Below, in pieces: positions 1 through 5,111 of a stretch of 5,978 nt of DNA; the first letter of the stretch is position 1; each line of letters begins with the position of its first letter. Source of the DNA: DASRVA01 sp050732935 (GTDB lineage Bacteria; Gemmatimonadota; Gemmatimonadetes; JACCXV01; JAHWKZ01); the NCBI GenBank assembly GCA_050732935.1, contig JBOHRW010000025.1, positions 1 through 5,978 on the forward strand, written 5' to 3'. Made by a program: the position numbers and the translations under genes. A model generated the notes under the pieces. It did no database searches and was not told the origin of the DNA. It worked only from the letters and a program-made list of their open reading frames with translations.

Positions 1-279
1 GCCGTCCAGACGCCGGCCATCCCCTTCGAGCTTCGGCAGGACCACGAGCTCATGGGGCGGATCGCGCTCGCCGAGGAGAAGGCGTCGGAGGCCCTCGCCC
101 ACTTCGGGCAGGCCAACCAGCAGGACCCGCGCGTCCTGCTCCTGACGGCCGAGGCCTACAAGGCGTCGGGGAATGATCAGGCGGCGGCGGACATGATCCG
201 TCAGACGGCCGAGTTCAACCAGCTCAGCTTCCCGCTGTCGTATGTCAGGGGGGAAGCAAGGGGGATGATGGGGGTATAA
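1..279 (+). CDS. TPR-repeat protein, C-terminal part (5' end outside window)
   Basis: The frame is open from base 1 to a TAA at 277-279 and gives 92 residues, so this is the 3' end of a longer gene. The internal ATG at 52 is probably not the start, because the frame stays open and protein-like before it. The visible part is helical and Ala-rich, with TPR-like helix pairs: an A-x-x-x-F-x-x-A-x-x-x-x-P pattern (ALAHFGQANQQDP) followed by LLLTAEAYKASGN. The tail (QTAEFNQLSFPLSYVR) resembles the ends of bacterial TPR proteins of the type FN-x-L-x-F-x-Y-A-Y-V-R. TPRs mediate protein-protein contacts, but the partner and any N-terminal domain cannot be seen. A degenerate copy of codons from 124-215 lies downstream at 640-729. 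I am confident of the reading frame and TPR character, not of the protein's specific role. Confidence 0.75.
   Translation, partial: AVQTPAIPFELRQDHELMGRIALAEEKASEALAHFGQANQQDPRVLLLTAEAYKASGNDQAAADMIRQTAEFNQLSFPLSYVRGEARGMMGV
190..215 (+). repeat. 26-bp direct repeat, copy 1 (inside TPR gene)
   Basis: This is identical over 26 bases to 704-729. It is the most conserved end of the 92-base segment duplicated from the TPR gene. The two copies are 514 bases apart in direct orientation, so they could also support recombination that would delete the intervening S9 remnant. Confidence 0.85.
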
Positions 280-306
280 GGCTCAGCGAAGGCGGAGCGA
301 ATCGGC

Positions 307-340
307 GGGGCGCGTCGTGGTCTGCGGCGCGCCCCTCTTG
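307..340 (+). terminator. GC-rich hairpin after the TPR gene, possible terminator
   Basis: GGGGCGCG (307-314) pairs perfectly with CGCGCCCC (328-335). The stem can extend inward by about four more pairs (two of them G-T), leaving a five-base loop. It begins 28 bases after the TPR stop codon. The following bases are TCTTG, so the T-tract is poor. It could be a weak intrinsic terminator or simply a structured GC-rich spacer. Confidence 0.4.
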
Positions 341-452
341 CGTCGAGTCTGAGATGCGCCTTCTGGTGTTTCAGCGGGCGGTATGGCCTGCCGCGGGTCG
401 GGGGCGCCCTGCTCTCTCGCGCCGAATACTTCGTGCCCTGGCAACGTTGGCC

Positions 453-590
453 CTGACGCTGGATTCCATGCAGCGCAACCTCGACTGGTTCGACTTCTGG
501 ATGCTTGGCCGAAAGAACCCCGTGGCCGCACGCGCGGAGCAATACACTCGTTGGGAGGCGATGAAGTTCGGAGAAGGCCCCGGTCGATGA
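453..590 (+). pseudogene. C-terminal remnant of an S9-type (prolyl-oligopeptidase-like) serine peptidase
   Basis: About 45 codons ending at TGA 588-590 read as the tail of S9 family peptidases. They include SMQRNLDWFDFWMLG, then NPVAARAEQYTRW and EAMK, which match the family pattern N-x-D-W-F-x-F-W-L-x-G-x-x-(D/N)-P-x-x-x-x-A-E-Q-Y-x-R-W. In intact members (about 600-800 residues) this helix follows the alpha/beta-hydrolase domain carrying Ser-Asp-His. None of those catalytic motifs is present upstream in any frame, where the sequence is Arg/Ala-rich and not peptidase-like. An ATG at 354 lies in the same open frame, but residues before about 453 do not look like this family. I therefore call it a dead 3' fragment left by deletion. 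The match rests on memory of the family pattern, not on a search. Confidence 0.55.
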
Positions 591-639
591 CACTGCCTCA
601 ACGGTTGGCCATTACCCGCGTGGTCATCCTGCTATTTGG

Positions 640-729
640 GGTCCGCGCGTCCTGCTCCTAACGGGTCGAGGCTTACTAGGCCGGAGATGCTGAGGCGGCC
701 GCCGACATGATCCGTCAGACGGCCGAGTT
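640..729 (+). pseudogene. Degenerate second copy of part of the upstream TPR gene
   Basis: This segment aligns with 124-215 at roughly 85% identity by hand, ending in a 26-base exact match (190-215 against 704-729). It is broken in two ways. A one-base insertion near 664-666 shifts the frame after GPRVLLLTG (compare DPRVLLLTAE in the intact copy). The Lys codon after EAY has become TAG at 674-676. Three bases are also missing, so A-S-G-N-D-Q has become A-G-D-A-E. Past the stop the reading AAADMIRQTAE is unchanged. Homology ends abruptly at 729. The piece cannot make a protein and is best explained as a decayed duplicate, or the remnant of a paralogous TPR gene once located here. Confidence 0.8.
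704..729 (+). repeat. 26-bp direct repeat, copy 2 (in degenerate TPR copy)
   Basis: This is the partner of the repeat at 190-215. Similarity to copy 1 stops immediately after base 729, so that point is a probable rearrangement junction. Sequence that reads as a toxin remnant begins within about 15 bases of it. Confidence 0.85.
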
Positions 730-741
730 GGAACGGGTCGT

Positions 742-869
742 GACACTCGCCGACTCCTCCTCAAGAAGTGCCTTATCGTATCGTCAATCAGCCTGGGCCA
801 ACCGAGATCGTGATTGTCGCCATGGCGCACCTGAAGAGTCGGCCCGACTACTGGAAGGGGCGCGCCTGA
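742..869 (+). pseudogene. C-terminal remnant of a RelE/ParE-family toxin, frameshifted
   Basis: From 771 to the TGA at 867-869 the frame reads PYRIV, then TEIVIVAMAHLKSRPDYW and KGRA. This is the characteristic end of RelE/ParE-type toxins (pattern F-P-Y-x-I-x-Y ... E-I-x-I-x-A-x-A-H-x-x-R-x-P-x-Y-W-x-x-R). The preceding strand, TRRLLLKKC (745-771), is read one frame over, so a single base has been lost at about 770 just before PYRIV. The N-terminal half (first helices and strands of the ~95-residue toxin) is absent, and sequence before about 742 belongs to the degenerate TPR copy. No antitoxin reading is visible beside it. In intact family members the protein is an mRNA-cleaving or gyrase-inhibiting toxin; this piece is dead. 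Confidence 0.7.
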
Positions 870-870
870 T

Positions 871-890
871 TGACCCGACTCAGCGGGTCG
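871..890 (-). terminator. Small hairpin between convergent ends, weak terminator candidate
   Basis: GACCCG (872-877) and CGGGTC (884-889) form a six-pair stem around a six-base loop, with a possible G-T pair outside it. It lies about 9 bases past the stop codon of the large minus-strand gene. There is no T-tract on either strand, so termination is only a guess from position. Confidence 0.25.
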
Positions 891-898
891 CCCACAGC

Positions 899-3085
899 TC
901 ACTCGACGATCGTGAACTCCACAGCCTGCTCGGCCCGGGTCTCCCCCGCCAGCCGGTCCTTAACCGTCACCTCGACCCGGTAGGCCCCGGGGTCGAGCTG
1001 CCGGGTGTCGAAGGACAGGGCCTCGGGCCAGAGATCACCCTCCGTCAGCTCCGCTTCGCGATCGAACGCGAGCACGACGCCGTCCGGCTCGTCGCGCACG
1101 CCCACCAGCCCCGCCAAGCCTTCAAAGAGCCGGCGGATGGCGCTCCGGTCGAGCCGCTCCGAGCGGATGGCGTATTCGATCCGGAAGCGGGACATACCGT
1201 CAGATCCCGCGGCCAGGTTGTAGATCTCGTAATAGAGAAAGAGGGGCTGGCCCCGGACCAGGCTCCGGGAGGGAAGCGGCATCACGACCCGTCCGTAGCG
1301 CGTGAAGCGGGGAAGCCCCTCGCTCCGGACGTCGGCCGCGAGCAGGAGATCCGAGAGCTCTAGGCGGCGGGGGCCGAACGCACGGACCGTCACCGGCCCC
1401 TTCCAGATGCCGATCCCCTCCCCGTGCCGGTCGTCGAGCTGGATCGCGAGGTGGTAGTCGCCGGGAGGGATCCGGGCGCGGAAGAGATCGATGATGAAGG
1501 CCGCTCCCGGGGCGTCGCCGGGCAGCGCTTCGCCCAGGTTGTATCGCATCTCCTCCGAGGTGCGGGCGATCTCCTTCCAATCCTGGTCGTAGACAACGAG
1601 ACCCTTCCGGTACCGCGCCTGGTTGGTCCCCGCCGCCACGGCCTCGACCGGGACGCTGAAGTAGACGGTCAGCTCGGTCGTGCCCGGCCGGTAGGAGAAG
1701 TTGGCCGGAGCCACGTCGAGGGGGATCCGCTCCGCGATCTCGAAGGGGTACGAGTCCGACCCCAGCGCGAGCGCGAGATCGACCTTCGTCTCGTCCATGA
1801 TGCGGAGCCTGTCCCAGGGCTCCATCCCACCCGGCGCGAAGTGACCGTGCCCCATCGGCGTCGTCGGCAGCCGGCTGACCACGCAGTCGTTCCCGAAGAA
1901 CATGCGACGGAAGTTGATGGCGAAGGAGTCGTCTTCGGGCAGCCCCTCCCGGCGGTAGTACCAGAACCCGCACTCGTCCTGGCCGACGCCCGCCTTCATG
2001 TCCGGCGCGCCATGCCGGAGGTGGATCTCCGCGCGGCCGTCCAGCGCCCGTCCGTCGGAGAGGGACGCGACAGTCGGGAGCACTAGGCCCTCCGTCTGGA
2101 GTGCGTTCAGGCGCTCGACGGCGAGCGGCTTCCGGTACTTGAAGGTCTCGCGGACGAACCGGATCCGGCGCTGCTGCTCGACCCAGCGCTCGTTGACGCC
2201 ATTCATCGGCAAGGGGTCGCGCCGGTTCCACCAGCCCACCAGCTCGTCCCTGCGGCTCGAGAGCGAGCGGTCGGGCCAGTCCTCGCGAACGTCATCGGGA
2301 AGGAGGGGCGCCAGGTTGGCGAAGTAGAGATCGAGATCGGACGCGTCCCGCGCGGCTTCGAGGCCCTGCCGGTAGTGGCGCCATCCCTCCTCGTCGCGAC
2401 CGAGCGCGGCCAGCGTGACACCCATGTAGTAGGACCACGCGGCCGCGTGCTCGCCGCCCGACCCGCCGATCGAACCGACCTGGGACCGAAATCGTTCGAG
2501 TTCCCGGAGGGCCTCGTCGTAGGCGCCCGCGTCGTGCAGGACGGCGATCCGCCGGAGGGCGAGCTCGGGTCGGTAGCTCTCGTCCAGGTGGGCTCCCAGG
2601 ATTCCCGCCACCCGCAGCGCGTCGTCCCGGTCGAGGTAGAGCCGGCGCCAGCGCTCGAAGGCCTCGGCGTAATCGGGATCTCGGAGGAGCACTTCCCGGA
2701 GGGCCCGCCGCGCCCGGTTCTCGGCGTCCAGGCCGTCCAGGCGCAGGCTCACCAGGGCCAGGCGGTACCAGGTCGCGACATCACTGGAATCGGCGGCCAG
2801 CGAGCGCTCGAGCGCTTCCCGCGCGTCGAAGAGGCGGTTGTCCAGGGCGAGGTAGGCGTCGGCCAGGGCGCGGTATCCGGCGGCCTTGGGGTACCCCTCG
2901 TGGATCGCCCGCTCGAAGAGGCCCCGGGCTTCCCACGCCTGCCCGGCTTCGAGCTCGGCCTGGGCGATCCGGAAGCTGGCGGACCCCGGGGGATCTTCCT
3001 GTGCGGTCGCCGGGCGAAAGGTGACGACGACCAGCAGGGCGCTGATCATGAAGGGGCTTCGGGCGAGCTTACTCGAGCGCAGCAT
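899..3085 (-). CDS. Secreted TPR protein with a divergent GWxTD-type domain
   Basis: The protein is 728 residues from the ATG at 3083-3085. I prefer this start because it is preceded by GGGAA and gives a normal signal peptide (positives K6, R9; hydrophobic 12-23; likely cut after ATA at 28). An in-frame ATG at 3134-3136 would add 17 residues to the n-region. Residues ~36-265 form TPR-like helix pairs (e.g. AAGYRALADAYLALDN; ATWYRLALVSL). Residues ~278-400 match the GWxTD domain: WWNRRDP (285-291), DGRAEIHLRHGAPD (349-362) and FWYYRR (374-379). The name-giving GWxTD pentad reads GRALD (345-349), with Trp and Thr lost. The C-terminal part is beta-rich and carries family-like ELSDLLLA (576-583) and FLYYEIYNL (616-624). 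GWxTD proteins are of unknown function and typical of Gemmatimonadota/Acidobacteriota-like genomes. It probably acts in the periplasm or at the outer membrane. It follows the cupin gene on the same strand by about 70 bases. Confidence 0.8.
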   Translation of the reverse strand: MLRSSKLARSPFMISALLVVVTFRPATAQEDPPGSASFRIAQAELEAGQAWEARGLFERAIHEGYPKAAGYRALADAYLALDNRLFDAREALERSLAADSSDVATWYRLALVSLRLDGLDAENRARRALREVLLRDPDYAEAFERWRRLYLDRDDALRVAGILGAHLDESYRPELALRRIAVLHDAGAYDEALRELERFRSQVGSIGGSGGEHAAAWSYYMGVTLAALGRDEEGWRHYRQGLEAARDASDLDLYFANLAPLLPDDVREDWPDRSLSSRRDELVGWWNRRDPLPMNGVNERWVEQQRRIRFVRETFKYRKPLAVERLNALQTEGLVLPTVASLSDGRALDGRAEIHLRHGAPDMKAGVGQDECGFWYYRREGLPEDDSFAINFRRMFFGNDCVVSRLPTTPMGHGHFAPGGMEPWDRLRIMDETKVDLALALGSDSYPFEIAERIPLDVAPANFSYRPGTTELTVYFSVPVEAVAAGTNQARYRKGLVVYDQDWKEIARTSEEMRYNLGEALPGDAPGAAFIIDLFRARIPPGDYHLAIQLDDRHGEGIGIWKGPVTVRAFGPRRLELSDLLLAADVRSEGLPRFTRYGRVVMPLPSRSLVRGQPLFLYYEIYNLAAGSDGMSRFRIEYAIRSERLDRSAIRRLFEGLAGLVGVRDEPDGVVLAFDREAELTEGDLWPEALSFDTRQLDPGAYRVEVTVKDRLAGETRAEQAVEFTIVE

Positions 3086-3156
3086 CGGACGATTCCCAGG
3101 CGATTCGCCGTATCGTGCTGGTACCGCCTGGATCATAGTGCCGTCAACGATCTGTG

Positions 3157-3513
3157 TCAGGCTCTTCGGGCGTACTCTTCCGTCCCGACCAGGTGGAGCG
3201 ACACGTACGGCTCGTCACCGACCACCCAGCTGTCATGTCCCGGCGGGATGAAGCACAGGTCGTCGGGGCCGATCTCGACCTGCTCGCCGTCCCGCATGGC
3301 GACGACCATCCGGCCCTCGACGACGAGGACGACGTGCTCGACCTCGCACCACGTCTCGCCGGTCGCGGCTCCGACGTGCTCGGACCACTTCCAGCCCGGC
3401 TCGTAGGTGGCGCGCCCGAGGGTCAGGCCGCCCACCGTGCACAGCTCGATCCGCCCCTTCACGATGGGCCGGATCTCGTCCGCCGCGTCCAGGTTCTTGA
3501 TCTCGATCTTCAT
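3157..3513 (-). CDS. Single-domain cupin protein
   Basis: This encodes a 118-residue soluble protein with no signal peptide or membrane segment. The ATG at 3511-3513 is preceded by GAGGAA at five bases, a good ribosome binding site. The cupin fold is shown by motif 1, running from EPGWKWSEH (38-46) through TWCEVEH (54-60) to G67, and by motif 2, GPDDLCFIPPGHDSW (82-96). H60 and H93, with H46, E57 or E59, are the likely metal or ligand residues. The conserved run PPGHDSWVVGDEP (90-102) is typical of a widespread uncharacterised bacterial cupin subgroup (pattern P-P-G-H-D-A-W-V-V-G-D-E-P). The substrate is unknown: it may be a small enzyme or a ligand sensor. It lies upstream of the large secreted protein gene on the same strand, and is divergent from the cyclase gene across a 158-base spacer. 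Confidence 0.85.
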   Translation of the reverse strand: MKIEIKNLDAADEIRPIVKGRIELCTVGGLTLGRATYEPGWKWSEHVGAATGETWCEVEHVVLVVEGRMVVAMRDGEQVEIGPDDLCFIPPGHDSWVVGDEPYVSLHLVGTEEYARRA

Positions 3514-3671
3514 GGGCTTCCTCTCGGATTGGGATCATCTCATAAACCGTACCTCTCAGCCGCCCGGTTGAGCGCCATTGGCCGGCGTCCTCGAGCCGCG
3601 CCATACTCTATTGCGCAGATCCTCGGCGAATCTGCCCATGTAAGCCACCTGAAGCAGGCGGTTTGACGGCG
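3514..3671. promoter_or_regulatory. Divergent intergenic region between cupin and cyclase genes
   Basis: Both genes must start transcription from here unless transcription reads in from outside. For the plus direction the best sigma70-like match is TTGGCC (3578-3583), an 18-base spacer, then CATACT (3602-3607). This is weak at -35 and fair at -10, and would leave a leader of about 58 bases before the cyclase ATG. For the minus direction only a -10-like TATGAG (complement of 3538-3543) is seen, without a good -35. No convincing operator palindrome was found. Confidence 0.25.
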
Positions 3672-4748
3672 ATGAAAGCCCCCTCAACGGGCGAGCGCGT
3701 CACCGACGACCAGTTCGAGTCCGACGACCGCGCGCGGCGCCAGGCCGAGTGGCGGTTGACCTGGATCATCGCGGTGGTCGTCGCCGTCATCAGCTTTGTC
3801 TTCGGCTGGATGATCTCAGTCGGCGAACCCTGGGTGGGGGGCATACAGGGCATCATCAATTCGCTGCTCATCTCGGTCCCGGTGTGTCAGATCGAGCTCG
3901 CCGGCCGCCGTTGGCGCCTGCTGCGCGCGGTCCGGCATTGGCCCTTCTACGCGGTGTTCCTTTTCAAGATCGCCCTCTACCTGGTTCTGATCGTGGCGGC
4001 GACGCAGCTCACGCGTCTGCTCATGTATCCGCTGGACCAGCAGCCCATCGCGTTCGACAGGACCTTCTTCCAGGTCCTGACTTTCGCCGGGATAATGTCG
4101 CTCCTGGTCAACGCCGTGATCGAGGTCGGCCGGCTTCTCGGCTTCGGCGTGCTGGCGGACCTCCTGACCGGCCGCTACCACCGGCCGCGGCGGGAGGAGC
4201 GCGTGTTTCTCCTGATCGACATGAAGAGCTCCACCGCGGCGGCCGAACGGCTCGACGATCTCGCCTACCACGGACTGCTGAACGCGTTCTTCCGCGACGT
4301 CACCGACGCGGCGCTCGATCACGGCGCCGGCATCCACAAGTATGTCGGCGACGAGGCTATCCTGACATGGCGCGCCGAAGACGCCCTCGAGCAGGCGCGC
4401 TGCGTCCTCTGCGCTTTCGCGGTCCGGAGACGGATCGCGTCCAAGGCGGGCGAATACGAGGAGCGCTTCGGCGTTGTGCCGGAGTATCGCGCCGCGCTGC
4501 ACGTCGGCACCGTCGTGGCGGGGGAGATGGGGGACCTCAAGCGCGAGATCGCCTTTGTCGGCGACACCCTCAACACGGCGGCCCGGCTCCTCGCCGCCTC
4601 TCGCGAGCTGGGCCGCGACATCGTCGCCTCGACGACGTTGCTCGACCGCCTCGTGCTGCCGGAGGGCCTGTCGGGAGAGCCGCTGGCTCCCACTGCGCTG
4701 CGGGGAAAGGAGCGCGCCGTGCCGTTCGCGGCCCTGCACGTTGCTTAG
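3672..4748 (+). CDS. Membrane-anchored class III adenylate/guanylate cyclase
   Basis: The protein is 358 residues from the ATG at 3672, with AGGCGG ten bases upstream. A TTG at 3663 would add three residues but leaves almost no spacing. A short charged N-terminus is followed by four hydrophobic segments at about 31-48, 58-75, 91-112 and 132-152. The cyclase homology domain then runs from about 177 to 355. Catalytic features: first metal Asp D183 in LLIDMKSST; K223 and second metal Asp D227 in HKYVGDE; transition-state N301 and R305 in NTAARL. The residue seven before N301, normally Asp or Thr and paired with the Lys to select the base, is A294 (REIAFVGD). It should convert ATP (or possibly GTP) to the cyclic nucleotide at the inner face of the membrane. 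The four-helix part may anchor or sense. I do not see a His kinase, HAMP or PAS domain. Domain identity is certain; substrate is not. Confidence 0.92.
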   Translation: MKAPSTGERVTDDQFESDDRARRQAEWRLTWIIAVVVAVISFVFGWMISVGEPWVGGIQGIINSLLISVPVCQIELAGRRWRLLRAVRHWPFYAVFLFKIALYLVLIVAATQLTRLLMYPLDQQPIAFDRTFFQVLTFAGIMSLLVNAVIEVGRLLGFGVLADLLTGRYHRPRREERVFLLIDMKSSTAAAERLDDLAYHGLLNAFFRDVTDAALDHGAGIHKYVGDEAILTWRAEDALEQARCVLCAFAVRRRIASKAGEYEERFGVVPEYRAALHVGTVVAGEMGDLKREIAFVGDTLNTAARLLAASRELGRDIVASTTLLDRLVLPEGLSGEPLAPTALRGKERAVPFAALHVA

Positions 4749-4812
4749 CGGGAGAACGGTCCCCCGCCCCTGGATCTTGCACAGAATCCATAGTTTCCCA
4801 GATTCGAGAGTT

Positions 4813-5079
4813 ATGGAACATCGGGTTTCCTTCACTGATCTCGCACGCCGAGTCGAGGATATCCTTGGGAGAATCAGGTACCTGGGCGATTCATTCGTGG
4901 TCGAGCGGAACGGGGAGGCCGTTGCCGTCTTGACGCCCCTCCCCGGCGGGTCTGCAGCGTCGGTGCGCGAGGCGTTCCGAGCTTGGTTTGAGGCCGGAGA
5001 GTCGGAGGCGCGGTTCGCTGAAGTGCTGAAGCGAGTGGGTGATGCGGATTGGTCGCCAAGGGATCCGTGGGCCTCGTAA
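4813..5079 (+). CDS. Phd/YefM-family antitoxin, apparently orphaned
   Basis: This encodes an 88-residue protein. Residues 5-43 fit the Phd/YefM fold: VSFTDLARRVEDILGRI (a helix preceded by the usual V-S-x-T-x-L/A), then DSFVVERNGEAVAVLTPL (strands with the typical V-x-x-R-N-G-x-P/A-V-A-x-L). This part normally dimerises and binds the operator. Residues 50-88 are acidic and aromatic (FRAWFEAGESEARF), ending in the D-P-W-x-S tail common in antitoxins partnered with PIN-domain VapC toxins; this region normally wraps the toxin. The start ATG at 4813 has only a weak GAGAG two bases upstream. It lies 64 bases after the cyclase stop, on the same strand. Its 3' end overlaps by 13 bases a VapC-like start at 5067, but that toxin is only a stump. 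Autoregulation is expected from the family; no operator palindrome was identified. Confidence 0.8.
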   Translation: MEHRVSFTDLARRVEDILGRIRYLGDSFVVERNGEAVAVLTPLPGGSAASVREAFRAWFEAGESEARFAEVLKRVGDADWSPRDPWAS

Positions 5080-5111
5080 TTGGCGCGAGTGCATTCGTCT
5101 ATTCCAGAGTG
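5067..5111 (+). pseudogene. N-terminal stump of a VapC (PIN-domain) toxin
   Basis: From GTG 5067, overlapping the antitoxin stop by 13 bases as in many vapBC-type operons, the frame reads VGLVIGASAFVYSRV. This matches the first strand and helix of VapC toxins (pattern M-G-L-V-I-D-A/T-S-A/V-L/F-V). The invariant first metal-binding Asp is Gly (GGC, one base from GAC). After about 15 codons the PIN similarity ends, and there are none of the later acidic metal ligands expected in a ~130-residue PIN protein. The frame instead continues without a stop into an unrelated secreted protein. It is called a truncated, dead toxin gene. The short length of the match is the main uncertainty; its exact position against an antitoxin end is the main support. 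Confidence 0.65.

Larger units (their letters stand above)
280..898. other. 619-bp stretch of gene remnants with no intact gene
   Basis: This stretch lies between the TPR stop and the end of the convergent minus-strand gene. It holds the hairpin at 307-335, the S9 tail at 453-590, the broken TPR copy at 640-729 and the toxin tail at 742-869. The parts at about 341-452 and 591-639 gave no recognisable reading on either strand. The open frames that cross it are Arg/Pro/Ala-rich and look like GC-driven chance frames. All recognisable pieces point in the plus direction, and the two most recognisable gene pieces (the S9 and toxin tails) are C-terminal. Confidence 0.65.

Noticed and set aside
201..593. 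Minus-strand frames over the remnant region (201-593, 283-531, 371-601, 624-902)
   Set aside because: They are Arg/Pro/Ala-rich with no recognisable motif, while plus-strand readings in the same places match S9, TPR and RelE/ParE patterns.
707..1363. A 218-codon plus-strand frame starting in the TPR remnant
   Set aside because: Its first codons are the decayed TPR copy, and the rest is antisense to the 3' end of the large minus-strand gene. No domain is recognisable.
2375..3406. A 343-codon plus-strand frame and similar frames at 1200-2231 and 1424-2086
   Set aside because: They lie within or opposite the GWxTD and cupin genes and have low-complexity composition. The minus-strand reading has a signal peptide, TPRs and conserved motifs.
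4749..4812. Promoter for the antitoxin (TTGCAC, 17 bases, AGATTC) and a small GGGA/TCCC stem
   Set aside because: The -10 match is poor and the stem has four pairs. Read-through from the cyclase gene is equally possible.
3749..4933. A 394-codon plus-strand frame overlapping the cyclase
   Set aside because: It is an Arg-rich shadow of the cyclase frame, which holds all the catalytic motifs.
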